From contig OY720345.1 in assembly GCA_963082975.1 (NCBI GenBank), positions 17,758,491 through 17,822,490 of the forward strand: a stretch of DNA of 64,000 nt, given 5' to 3'. Under the pieces are notes generated by a model. The model saw only the letters and a list, made by a program, of their open reading frames with translations. It was not told where the DNA came from and made no database searches. Shown here piece after piece: positions 13,401-28,400 of this stretch. The DNA comes from Labia minor (lineage: Eukaryota; Arthropoda; Insecta; Dermaptera; Spongiphoridae). The position numbers and the translations under genes were made by a program. Each line of letters starts with the position of its first letter. Position 1 is the stretch's first letter.

Positions 13401-16400
13401 TATTCAAAAAGTCCATGTCGGGAAACAATTTACCTTTTTTTTACAGCCGGGAAAACACATAGACCCCATAGGCCCCATAGACCCCCATTTTCATTTTGCG
13501 GACCCCAAACTTGTTATTCGCTGCCGTAGACCCCTTGGAGGTTGAAATAGACCCCCAGGAGTCTATATAGACCACTTTGGGAACATATGCTATAGACTCA
13601 ATATTGGCATAACCGATTACTATGATGTTACATCACAATATTCTTATCTTATCTTTATTTGAGCATAAGCTATAAATTTTAGCAATATCTAATTAATTAC
13701 CGCAGATATTAAATTTTATAAGTTTATATTATGCTCTAAGTTGTTCATTCAGAGCCTCTCGAGGCTCAGTGAAGGAGTCGATTCATTTCCGACAATGAAT
13801 ATAAAATTAATAATTCTAGAAATTCCCACCTAGAGAATGATTATAATATTTAAATTTTAATTTTAGTTTCTAATATTCAAATATTATTTTAAATTATTAA
13901 TTTATTTTATATGTTCTCATTTTAATTAATCAATAAAATATTTAGATCATATTTATCTTTAATTATTATTCTATTTTTAAAATTATTCTTATTTTATTTG
14001 AATATTTCTTCTTTTCTATTTAAAAGTGAAGGGTATAAATTTTATTTATGTCAAATAAAATAAACAGAAATTATTTTTTGTAGTGATTTATAAAGACTAA
14101 AATATTTTTAAAACGTAAATTAAAATGACTATTTAAATTATTTTATCTTTATTTTTGTTTTTAGTTTAATTACTCAAGTACTAATTGTTACTATATTTTA
14201 GCGTTAAAAATCATTTATTGATTATATAAAAATTAAAATATGATTTTTTAGACAAATGATTTATTTTAAATTTTTGTCTTTTTAATATTTAATAAATTTT
14301 TTAAATTTGTTTAAAATCCAAATGATTATATTATTATAATTTATTAAAAGGTTTCTTTTTTTATTTATTATGAATTCTCTTGTACGATTTGATATTAATA
14401 AAAAATAATATTAAATTGTATATAAATTTTATAAATTAGAATATTTGAATTTTAACACATGCAAATAAAATATAAAATTTTGAAAATCAACTTGCTATTA
14501 AATTCAGAAATATGAGTTCAAATATAATACTTTAAAATTTGAATATTTAATTATAATATTAAAATATAGGTATTATTTGACAATATTAGGTGTTTTATGT
14601 AATTTAGATGGGTAAATGAATTGGACTCTACTTATAAGTTTTTTCAAATCTTAGGAGAATATTAATGCGGATTAAGGCCAAATGGGACAATATTAGATCA
14701 AATCTAAGAACATTCAACATTTCTGTTCATCAATAATTATCAGTGGTGTATTGGGAGGGGAACGCGGGGAAAAGACGTTCCCTTACCTTTTTTCAGAACC
14801 GGTACGCGTTCCAGTACTTTTTCATGTCACGACAACTCCCACTTAAATCCACTGTTAGAATTGCTTTTTTTGTGTTCGTTAATATTTTGTATAATAAGAA
14901 TAAGAAAAAATAAAAACTTATATGGAAAAAAATAGTTTGGTGTAAATAGGGTTTTTTTGCTCCCACTATGCGTTCCCTTACTTCTTATTTTACCAATACA
15001 TCACTGATAATTATGACTTGCAAGTTTAAATTAAATCGTATTTAAATTAAAAAAATAAATATTTGAATTTATTTAAATTTTGTAAGGTCGTGGCAAGACC
15101 AAACAAGTTAAATAAGTTAGTTTTAGTTTTATAAATCAAATAAATGAAAACCTATTACATACAGACTTTCAACTAAATTAAACTATATATATAGTTAATA
15201 CTATATTTAATTATAAATATTTAATAAGAATAATTTTTTAAATTTTTGGAAACTTCAAAATCTTATTATTAAACCAGAATTACCAAAATATTAATTAATT
15301 CTTAATGATGAAAATTACAATTGATCTAAATAATTTATTATCAATGCAGATTTATGTTATGGATAAATAATATTTATAACTAATAAAATTTTTGTTTTGT
15401 TATTAATATTCTAAATTCATAAAATGTTTCTCTTCAATTTTTTTTTTTTTTTTATATATAAATTTACTAATCATCATTCCATAATAAATTGTTACATATT
15501 TTATATATAAATATATGAATATTTTTTTGCAGATATTTTTTAGAGCGGGAGTTCTATCCCAATTGGAAGCACAACGAGATGCAAAACTTACTGCTTTCTT
15601 TATTCGATTACAAGCACAATGTCGAGGATTTCTCTCCAGAAAAAAATTAGCGAAATTAAAGGTAAGTTTTGTTTTCTTACAATACCTCTTAAATATTTTT
15701 TTTTTTTCAATTTTTTATTACCGACCGACGATAGTAAGGGAGGTATTGTTTTCACACCAAATTTCACATGTGGAGATTTTTACATATCTCCACGAATCAT
15801 GCATTTTCTAAACAGAAAAAAGTATTTTTAGCATGATGTCTGTCCGTCCGTCTGTCCGTCCGTCCGTATAGATGTGTACAGCCTGAACGGCTCAACCGAT
15901 TTTGATGAAATTTGGTATATTTACTTAATGCATCAGTGGGATGAATTGATCAACTTTTGGTGCAATTCCGGAAACCGGAAGTGGTAGTATTAGCGATCGA
16001 CGATAGGAAGGAAAGGGTTATTTTCACACCAAAGGAGATTTTTTTATATATCACCACGAATCATGCACTTTGTATTGGTTTTATCCTCGAGAAAAATCAT
16101 ATTTATTAGTTTTTTCTTGATTTAAAATTATATGACGTCACAGCCTGGTCTTGCATATATATTATAAATAAAATAAAATTAAAAATGTTTATATTTATTA
16201 TTTATGTATCCATATCTGTTTTTTATTACATTAATAGATATATGAAAATTATTTGAAATTGTTTCTGTAGCTGGAAATTAATTTATTTCAAACCGTCGGT
16301 CGGTTTCCTAATCAAATCCGATTTTTAATCCTTTGATTTTATTCAAATTAGATAAATCATTCCCTAGTATATTTTGTTTCATTTAAGAAGGGAAGTAAAT

Positions 16401-19400
16401 TGATAGGATTGTTGAAACTATATATTATATGATATAGAAATTAATTATCACATTTCTTAGATTAATAAATATTCTTGTATCTAAAGGCATGTTTATACTA
16501 ATTTTATATCCTTAATTTTATTGGCAACCTATTCTCATCTGGGAAGCAGACTTCCCTTGTCTATTTCTAATCTTAAATCGTAGGGCCTGGCAGGAGGTCC
16601 TGGATTCTCCATCGAACCGTTATTAAAAAATATAATCATTTTAAACAATTTAAATAAAAAGAAAATTATTTATTGCTTTTTTTTATTCTTTTTAAAATAA
16701 AAGTTAAGTTACTTTTTTAATATATTTGTATTTGATAATTTATTTAAATGAGCTGTGGCCAGGCACAGAACCGACCGACGATTTGAAATAAATTAATTTC
16801 CAAACAACATTATATAGAGTAAAGTATACAGTCATTGGCCCCCAATCACTAAAACACAAATAATAAGAGATTTTTATTTTAAAAATTGTACTATTAACTA
16901 TGGTTTTGTAATCGTTTGTTGTATGGTTGTGTAATCACTATAGAATACCTAGGCCAATAACTATAACAGGGGGCCAATAAGTGTATTTTTTAGGATTTTT
17001 TTTAAAGTGTTTATTGAAAATGTCATGAGAAAATGATTTTTTTTTATTCATTAAAATGTTCATGGTATCTATGTTCTGCAAACCTAATTTGACACAGATT
17101 GTTCCGCAATTTGCCCAGATATGCATTAAAGACTGCTAGGAGTTGCTTAAGGGGGCCAACGACTACATATATATATATAAAGTATCAAAAAAAAAAAATA
17201 TTTTTAAAACTTGAATTAAAATGACTAAATTGTATTATCTTGGTTTTTATTTTTAGTTTATTTATTAATTAAATACTATTATATTTTAAGTGAAAAATTT
17301 CCGATAATGAATATAAAATTAAAACTTTGTAAAACCACTTCCTGTTTCCGGATATACACCAAAAGTTGACGAATTCATGCTACTGATGCATTAAGTAAAT
17401 ATACCAAATTTTATCAAAATCCGTTGAGCCGTTCAAGTTGTATACGTCTATATGGACATACAACGAACAGACGGACGGACAGACATCATGCTAAAAATAC
17501 TTTTTTTTGTTATCAAAATGCATGATTCGTGGAGATATGTAAACATCTTCACATATGAAATTTGGTGTAAAAAACAAAATCTGCAACCTATTCATTAATT
17601 TAATTTATATCATCCATTAATAAAAAAATTATCGAATTTAGACCAATATAATTTAATTCAAAAATGTTTATAAAAATAATAATAATTTCATATCAGTTAT
17701 TTGAAAAAAATATTTTTTAAAAATCATATAAATATTATCATTATATAAGAATAAGCCATTTCATTAAACAAAAATTTTGCCAAAATTTTTAGAATTTAAA
17801 TTCTTCACTGGCTCCTGTAGTAAACAAGTAAAAATCTATTATTGACATTTGTCATTGGTGCTCACCCGTACTTCCAATGCTATTTTAAATTTCACTTGCC
17901 TATTAATATTAGTCCCCACCCTGGCTACTATTGATTTAAATAATAAATTTTTTTTTAGATATTTTCAGTCATAATTTGTAATACTAAATATGTCATTTTT
18001 ATCAAGTAAAAATGAGATTTTGAAAAGTAACATAAGTACTGATAATACAAAAATTTAGATAAAAATTATAGTTTTAAATAACAAAATAAATATTATAATA
18101 TAATAAAAAATAATATGGTTACATCATATTTTTAAATTTTAATATTAAACTACAGATAATAGTTGTCCCCAAGATCTCTCCTAATTTTAAAACATAAAAT
18201 TAAAAATAAATATTTATTTTATAAATTTCATTTTTCTAGAAATGTATATTTATTATAAATTTAAATAAATCAGCCACTCTCCCATTCAAAAATAATCCTT
18301 ATCATGAAAATATTGATATACATCAAATATTAATATTTAGAAAAGAGAATAATTTCCTAGAGTAAATATAATTTAATTTAATTGATCAATAAATAAACAG
18401 AATTAAGAATAAGAATAAAATTTAAGAAAAGATTGACCTAAACTCTAAAGTTATTTATTAAATTAATAATTTTATTTATTTTTATATACATGCCAAATTT
18501 TAGTAAAAGCAGAATAAGAACATTTATTAATAAATTATCAGAGAAAAACAAGTTTAACATTAATTAGCGTGAAAGTAAAAAATAAGATTAATATAATAGA
18601 AAATTTAATAGTTAAAAAACAGAAAGTTGTTAATTTTATTAAAATTAATCAATACAATTTTATTTAAAAAAAATAAAACTCGTTGATAAATATTAATAAT
18701 GTATTGAAGTTATTTAATATAAATGAAAGACTTTTTTTCATGGTCGTTTTAGGCTTATTATATATAGGTTTTTAAAAAATAAACTATGCCAAGATTGTGT
18801 AACATTTGGGGAAATTCAATTATTTCATTTATACGGCTTAAAACAATTGCTACTCATAGTATTAAAATAAAATTGTTTATAAAAATAATTAAGTTCTAAA
18901 ATTAATAATAGTATAAATAATATTTATATTTGATAAATAGAATTATATTATCCCAATGGTCGTTTATAGTATTAGTCCCCAAAGTAGTACACAAAATACT
19001 ATAGAAAATAATTTACATCCTTTCGCACACATACAATCACAATTTATATTTATATGATTTATAGTATTATATAATTTTAGAATTTTATAAATTATATATG
19101 CGAGTACATAACCTGTAATATATCTATACATTTATATATTACATATACGTATATATTTTATATATATATTCAAAAAAATATTTATGAAATTAAATATACT
19201 CGTTAAAAGTAATTCGTACTGCAACTTTAAATCTTTCTTATCAAAATAATTACCTCATTCTTACAGAAATGCTTGTGTAAATATTATAAATACACTTATC
19301 AATATGAGTATGTACAACTTTTTCATTAATTACAATGTTTTACACTAATTCACGTAGGTTTAAAATAGGAAAGAAAAGAATTGTAAATAAATAAGATTAT

Positions 19401-22400
19401 ATATATCTTATCTTATTATACTAGCAAAAATTGTATATTTATATTTGTATTTTTGAAATATTAAACCAGGATTTTTTTAAATTCACACCATAGATAATAT
19501 TTATAAAGAAAAATCGATTTGAATTGGTTTCAGCCTCGGGAAAAATCATCTTGGTTAGTTTTTTCTTAATTTAAACTAGTAAATTTAAATGACGTCAGCA
19601 ACTACGCCAGACTTTATCGACTTAAATACAAAATATTATAAATAAAATAAAATTAAAAATATTTATTTTATAATATAATTACAAAATATATATTATGTTA
19701 TTACTTTTCTGTCTTTCAGTGCATTAATACGTACGTTAAAGGGCTGAATGTTTTATGACTTTTTTTTTTAATTTATGTTCTTTTAAATTATTTGAAATTG
19801 TTTCATATATATTATTTTATCGTTTATTTATTTTAAATAATAATCTTAATCTTAAGTATTCATAGTTCATAATAAAATAATTTTTTTAAAGTACCGAGCG
19901 ATTTTTATTAAATTAAATTATTTCCTTCTTTTTAGGTTCAAGACGTTGCAATTCGTTGTGTCCAACGGAACGTTAGAAAATATTTAAGAGTTCGAGAATG
20001 GACATGGTATCGACTTTATATTCATTTATCACCCTTATTACTAGCATGCCGTTCCGAAACCAAATATAATGAAGAAGTGGAGAGTTTACGAAGTCGTGTA
20101 AATAAATTAGAACAAGAACGTTTAGCAATGAAACATGAAAATGAACGGCTGGATGCACGGGTAAGTTATAAAAATCATTTTTTATTTATTTTAAATGGGA
20201 GTGAATCTTTTTTAATGATTATTCATTGACCTCATCGGTTTTTTTTCTTTACTGTTATTGCATTTATTTATAACATTTTTATTATTTATATTTCCAATCA
20301 AATCGAGAATGATTGCAGTGCATTCGTTTCTATTTCGGTGCCTTTAATTTACTTGGCACAAATTGAATTGCTAGTGAATGTTTTATAATTAAAAAAAAAA
20401 TTAATAATAATTTCACTCTGTTATTAATTAATTTATAAAAGACAATTCATTTAAATAAATTCATATTATCATTATATTATAAATTAATAGTAAAATTTTT
20501 TATAATAATATTCATTGTCTGAATATGAATACTTTAATCCTTTTTCTGGATCCTATATAAAATCTTACAATTCCTTATTCTGCCACTAATTCTCTTATTC
20601 TTCTCATTGAGTTCACTTTTTTTTTAATTTTAAAATAATTTTTTTTTTTTCAATAAAAATGAAAAAAAATCTAATTCTGAATATTATTCTTTGTTTGAAA
20701 TCCCATTTTTAACAAAAATTTTTTTAAAAAAATTGTAGATATCTCTTATTTTTTGAAAAATTTGAATTTTTTTTTGTAAAATTTTACATTTTCTGATAAC
20801 TTTTAAAAAGGTTTATGATGAAGTTTTAAAAAAATAACGAAACTTGCTACTGGTACTAATGGTACTTTATAAAGGTTTGACAACTACCAGAAACGGTCCA
20901 GGTCCGTATTGTGGAAAATCAAAAAACAAAGCATATTCATTTGTTGATGAAAAGTAATATAAAAAATTCATATGGGACTTTTTTTTTGGACCTCCCTCGA
21001 TAAAAAAATGATTAAAGATATCGCACTACAACGAAAATTACCGATTCCTTTAATAAAATATATCAAACATCAGAGTTAATAAAACTGTTCACGATGACTC
21101 CTACGATTTGTTGTGGACTATCCTATAATATTAGTATAGATATAAATTTTTCTTAAAGAAGGCGCCACAGGGTAAGAGGTTAGCGAAGCTGCCATACATT
21201 CTCGTGGTCCCGGGATCAAATCCCGGGCCTGGCAAGAGAATTTCTCTAGCTAGGGTCTATGGGACGGAGTCAACCCAGCTTCCGGGATCAAAATTGGGAA
21301 AGCTTCTTGATAGCGCCTCTGATCAAGAAAATCAAGGTAAAGGTTGATAGGACCCGTAAACACTGATTATAGGACACCTAATTGATAAAACCGACTTGAT
21401 TACCGTCGACATACAAAGTCAGAGATTATAAATTTTTCTTAATTAATTTTAAAAAAATTGTATTTTTTTATATAATATAAAAATTAAATCATTAAATTGG
21501 AGTTAAATTGTTAAAATTTTCTATTAATTTTAGTCTGTTTCGTTTAAATTCTCATATTCTTCAGAATCATTTAAATATTTATAAACACAACGAAAAAAAA
21601 AATAAATTATCAATTAACTTCTGGTAATAAAACCCGTTTAAAAAAAGGCTTTCGAGTACTTTGGTGTGTTTTCTTCATCTCTCCCCCTGTGGGAGTTTAT
21701 AAATATATTCATTGGCCTTGTTTTGGCCAAATGCCATCCGGACGTCGGCAAGACTTCGTCTTGTTCACTTACCACTTTTTCTAAGCGCCGAAAACCGCTA
21801 CTTCATTTGAATTCTTGTATTTGTTGAATTACTATCATTTTATTTTAAAAAAATAACTTATAGTTTTATTCGTTTCCACAAAAAAATTACATAACAAGAA
21901 TATAAAAAAAAATGTCTCTTTTTGATCCAAACATCCATACTATTGTGAATGAATCTTTTTACTGATTTAATACAATCTTCAATGGAGAGTAGAAAATCAT
22001 CACCTCTAATGATGAATTCTCATCATTATCAATCAACAAGGAAATTTTTAAGTCCAGAACCTACCAATTTTTCAAGTTATTTAAGCCGATCTCGAGCAAA
22101 ATCATTATCAAATGATGTCTATCGTTATCAACGTCCATCAACATCGATCAATGGATCAAAATCATCTGTTGCCAGTAATGGTCGCTATTCTAGCAATAAT
22201 AGTTTTGTGTCCTGTCGAAGCATAAGCAGAAGTCCATCACCATTATTTAGGTAATATTAACACTTGGTCTTCTTTTAAACTTCTTCCTGTTTATTATATT
22301 TTGGGAACATTAAAAATTAATTATTTATATATATAGTGATATTCTTCTCATTTATATACATATATATATATAATTATTAATAATAATCGAAATTTATCGA

Positions 22401-25400
22401 AATTATCTAATTATATAATTTAAGTTTTTTTTAAATTATAAATTATTGTAAAATTGAAGTTTATTAAATCCATATTATTTAATAAAAAAAAAATCTATCT
22501 CATAGAAAAATTTATAAACTTGGTTATTATTATCATATAGTGGAGGTCCAAGACGTTATTTTCCCCAAGATGCATCATCTGAAATTAATTTAGATGATCT
22601 TGAACGTTCTGAACAAAGTCCAGTCATTTTCGGTGCTGGATTAAGTTTCGTATTAGGAGCTAAAAGACAAAGAACCCATCAAACATTCAGGTAAATATTT
22701 TTAAGAAGAATAAATGTCACATGTAATTTAAATATATATATATCTATATCTATATATTTATATATATAATTATACGTAGGCCTACTGCTGCACATTTGGA
22801 ACCCAATACAGCATCAAATTTACTTACCCAAAAAATCCATGACTTTCTTAAAAGAAGTGATCATATTATGCAAGAATGGTCCAGACTTGGCCATAACGAT
22901 ACTGAAGATGATTGCCAACGGCATACAAAATCAGCTTCCACTGCACGTAATATTCGTATTAAAGGGTTTCAATTATATAGCGAATCCCAAAGAAAAGGTG
23001 GAAGGGGTATACGTACTCCAAGATCCAATATGTCGATATCAAGCAATGAAGATTACGACACAAATACTTTGGATGAATTCGATGAGGTGGTTGGATATAT
23101 TTTAAACTAACTCCCTTTTCATATAATTGTTTTAATAAAATATCCGCTTTTGTGTGCTTCATATGTATTTATTTCGTTAAATAACATTTTTCTTATTTGA
23201 AACGAATGTATTTTAATTAAAATTTTTATTATATATAAATATATATATATAAAGGTTAATCGCTTATCTTAGGATAACTCAATTTTTTTAATAATCTAAC
23301 AAAATTAATATCCACTGCACATAATATTCGAATTTAATGGTTTCAATTATATATTTTGAACCATTATTAACTATTAAACCAAACATTTACGATCTATTCA
23401 GGCAATTGGAAATATGTAAATAAATATTGTTTTTTCTATACTTAATATTGGTTGCATTAAAGTCAGACCCGCTTATTTTGTTTCTAACATAAAACATCAA
23501 CTGTAGTTACTCAACCGGTCTTCTGCAGTCTTTCCGCTTAGATATTAGGCTTTCTTTTTTTTTTCTCTAAGAACCATCTATATATATTATTAGAAACATT
23601 TAAATTATGATGAAACATGATTCAACAAATCATTTTTTATTTATTAGAAAGATATTCAATAAAAATTAAAGAATTCAAATGTAAAATCAAATCAAATCCA
23701 ATTATAATAGTCATAAATTAATATATACTTAATCAATATCACAATGTATTGATTCTACAATATTTCTTAATAAAATTTAATATAAAATTCCTAAAAACTT
23801 TTTATTCATAGGATCTAATCAACCACCATTCTTAAGAAACATCCTGAATTCAATGACTGACGTCATATCACTTTATTTTAATTTAAATTTATGAAATATA
23901 ACAAATAATATAATATGTTAAAATTAATTTTTAAATATTAATTAAGTTTTGTTCTTGTAAAAATAAACTTTAATACCTCTAATGATTTATTTTACTACTA
24001 ATTATTTTTAATTTTTTTATTTGTATTAGATATAGTTTGTTTTTTGTTTTATTTTATTTTATTTTTTTTTTAATTCCAACTAATTTAATTTAAGACTTAA
24101 TTTTAATTTGATAAGTCAAATAACAAATTTAATTAATAAATTTCAATTGTTATAAATATTTAGAAGATTCGTTCCATTTACCAAAGAAAAAAATATATTA
24201 TAATATATTATTATATAATATTGTTTTATATTAATATTAATGAATTTTTCACCTAATAACTTAAGAGAAAAATTAATATATTATGGTGTTTTAAAAAGTT
24301 TGAGAAATGAAGCACTTATTTCGTATAAATTTTATGCAATAAATGGTAACCCTATCATAATATGGAAAAATTTAAATTGTTCAATCAATTATTGCTTGTT
24401 TTGATTTTCCATAAAAATCAAAACAGCTCTCAAATTGACAATTTTGAAATACTTGAAATGTTTCGGATGTACTGCATTCAATTCAAGAAAGATAATGTTT
24501 AAAAAAAAATTTCATTTTTCCTTTCATTTGGAGAATTTTTCAAGCACATGCTTATCATTTTTATCATATGTTAAAACTATTAATACAAATAATATACTTA
24601 AATAATAAATATATAAATATTTTTTCATAAAATTTGTATTTTATTTATTTATTTATTTTTTTTTTTCTAAAATTTTTAGATTAGTGAGTTGAGTGCTGAC
24701 CTTGCAGACGAGCATTCAGCAGCTACTTTGGCTTCGGAAAGATTGGAAGCAGAATGTGCAGAAAGAGCAAGACTCGAGCAAGAATTACAAAATGTTCAGG
24801 TGACAATTAATATATTTTTTTATATTATGGTATTTTATTTCAATTAATATTAAATTTTTTAAAACTTATAAAATGTTTATAGATGGAAAACAAAGCATTA
24901 CAACATTCAACGGAACGTTTAGAAACAGAACTTCACCTTGTAAGATCCACTGAACTGAATGATCTTGAAGCAGCACTTGAAAGTAGTGGAGCGTGCGAAG
25001 ACTCGGAACTTGGTTAATATCAATTAAAAATAATTACTTAAATAATTTTAAATATTGATTTCTTAATCATATTATACTTTTACCTCCAAAATTCACATAT
25101 TGTTAAATATTCAGACCAATATGGTTATTAAAACAAAATTAAAATAAAAATAATCAATTATTATTCTTGTATTGAATTTATAATTATAAAAAATTAATGT
25201 AAATTTTACAAAGATTCATAAATGAGAGTAAAGTATAAGAAATTGATATCCATTAAACATTCTTTACCTTACAGATTTTTTTAAATATCAATTCGAATTA
25301 TAGAATCTTTTAATTAATTTATAGATTAAGAAAAGTTACATTTTTTAATTTACAAAGTTACATTTATTTAATTTTTAGAATATATAACTTTTTTCCTCTC

Positions 25401-28400
25401 CCAAAATTTCAATTATTTCTTACTACTTTAAAATTGTTTACAACTTTTTAAAATTAATTAATTAATATAATAAGCTACAAGTTGTAGACAATTAAAAATA
25501 ATCATAGTTTTTTTATTAAAACAACAAAAATATTCCTTCCGATGTTGAAATGGATTAGATTGATTATCCTTTTATTTTCAAAGAGATATAAATGTTAAAT
25601 TAAAAGTCATAAAAATTTAATTTAGGGTTGTTTTAATTAATCTCTATTGAATAAACTATTCTAATGTCAAATTCCATTTTTATCAACAAATAATTAATAA
25701 GCGCCTACTATAAAAAATGTTATTTTATTTTATAAAGCATTTAATATTAATTAAATTTATTTTAAATAATTTACAGGGAATAGTGGCACAGGCGCAGCTT
25801 TGTATAAACATAGGTATGAAAGAGCAACTCGTGAATTAGAATTGGCTAAAAAAAGAATGCAGCAACAACATGAGGCAGATTTGGAACAGCTTGTGGGCCT
25901 TAAAAAACAGATGGATAAAAAAGTAATATTATTAGTATAGTATATATTATAGTATATAGTAATATTTTTAAATACATAATATATCTATTTTTCAAATTTA
26001 TTATAGTTGGCTGATACCTATGAAGAAGTAGATGAACAAAGGAAAGTGGTTGCTCAATGGAAACGAAAGGTTCAAAAATTAACATCCGAAGCTAATGATA
26101 TGCGTTTGCTTGTAGAAGAACAAAATTCAAGAAATACCCTATTAGAAAAGAAACAACGAAAGTAATTTTTTTTTTATTTTATATTGTATAAAAATTTAAT
26201 TATTCTAATTTGTCTCCTGTTTTATTATCTTTATTATTAGTTAATTTATAATAAAATATTCTTTTTATTTAGATTTGATTCTGAACTTCAAAATCTCAAT
26301 GAGGAATTAAGACAGGAAAGAAATCAAAAAGAACGCGCGTCCCGAGAAAGAGATATTATCATTTCTGAGAAACAACAACTTGAGCAAATGCATTCGGTAC
26401 ATCCTATGTTAATAATTATTTATTTATATTATTTTTACAAAAAAGAAAAATATTTAATTTTAATTTGTTTTTTATATTAAAGGCTCTAAAATTAGAATTG
26501 GATTTAAAAGAGGCCATAATTGAAGAAAGATCAAAGGAATTAGATGAATTAACTTTTGGTGGAAAATCAGAAGAGGATTTCTCGCTTATTAAAAAACAGA
26601 AATCTGATTTAGAAAAAAAATTAGAAGAACAGGAAGATGAACTTGATGATCTTGCTGGTCAGGTAAGAAGAAAAAAAATATATTTATTTAAATTAATTCT
26701 TCAAAAGAAAGTACAAAATGAAATATAATTATTATTATTACTAAACATTGCTCGTTTGCGGGAATATAAGAAATATATCTATATTTTTATTTTATCAGGT
26801 ACAACTTTTGGAACAGGCTAAAATTCGATTAGAAATGTGTTTAGAACAACAAAGAAAAGAACATCGACGTGAAATGCAACAACGAGATGATGAACTTGAA
26901 GAAGCTCGCAGTTCTTCTATTAAAAAGTTAAAAGGTATATTATTTATTATATTTTTAAATTATAATTAAATATTATATATATATCATTTCATTATAAATT
27001 ATTTTTATTTTTTATTTAAATTTTAGCTTTAGAAATGCAATTGGAAAGTGAACATGAACATAAAACAACTCTCCTTCGAGCAAGACACGAATTGGAAAGA
27101 CGTTATCAATCAGCAGAGGAAAGAAATAAAACAATCATTGCTAAATTTGAAGATACAACAACAAAATTAAAAAAAGATTTAATTCGTACTAAAGCTCTTT
27201 TAAAGGACACCCAAGCAGCTTTAGAACAAGCCCGTGGAGAAAATAATCCTGCCAGAGTTCGACTTCGATCACTAAAAATTCAAGTATGTATTATTTTATT
27301 TTCTCCAAATTTTATTATTGGAATAATTTTTTTTTAGTAATAAATATAATTTTAAAACATATTTAATTACTTTTAATTTTTACAATGAATTCCAGGTGGA
27401 AGATTTAGAAATTGCTAGGGATTCTGCATTGAAGGCTAAACAAAGTTTGGAACGAGATTTATCTGAGACTCAAAGTGCACTTGATGAGTGTCTGAACGCA
27501 AAACGTGACGCAGAGGAGCGTGGAGCTTCAATGGCCAGAGATCTTGCTGAAGTTAAAAGCCAATTGGATGAAAATGAAGATGAATTAGCTGAGGTGAAGT
27601 TATTATAATCTTAATTGTTATAATTAATTAATATAATAATTATAATTTTATATAAATATATTTATATATAATGTAATTTATACAATACTATTTTATTTTG
27701 TATCTAACTTCAAAGTCATAATTAGTTAATAAATAAAAGATCATTATTATAAAAGATTTGAATTCTACTTTTTGAAATTAATGGTTAATGCTTGTCAACT
27801 TCAAAGAAATAGGGACCTAATAAACCATGAACTGAGGAGGCATACTACATTAAATGGTTATATGTGCACTATATACTCGTATGTAGTCTTGTCTATTATT
27901 TTCTTCCGTATATTACTATGTAATATGGATTGTAAAAGTTGTTCTTAGTCAGGGATCTCGTTTGAAAGAAATTTAAAAACATTCTTCAAATTGTTTTTTA
28001 ATGAAATTCTTAAGACTTTGCTTATATATGTTTAATATATATTATATTTATATATTAACAATTTATATTTCTCTATCAGTATATGAGTTAATTTAGAACG
28101 ATAAAATTTTGTCTTTTTTAAAATGACAAAATTTCAAACAGACAAATCTTATAAGAATGACCCATGAAGAAAATACATACTACTAAATAATTTTACTTAA
28201 TTAAATAGTTTTTTCTATAATTTTTTATTCCTATTATGTGAATAAGATTTTTATTATTTATTTATTTAAACAAGTCAAAAGCTAATACTTATTATAATGT
28301 CTATACAACATCCATCCTAATAACTATTTTCAACTACTTACCACTAAACTAATTTTTTTTTTTTATAGATTTTGAAGAAGTATAAAGCAGCTGTAAATCA

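Noticed and set aside
15640..15830. Open frames [16 protein letters not shown]... and counterparts at 40519-40719 and 63319-63558
   Set aside because: The same peptide appears at each place because they are copies of repeat family A, not a gene family; no start, splice or codon signal supports translation.
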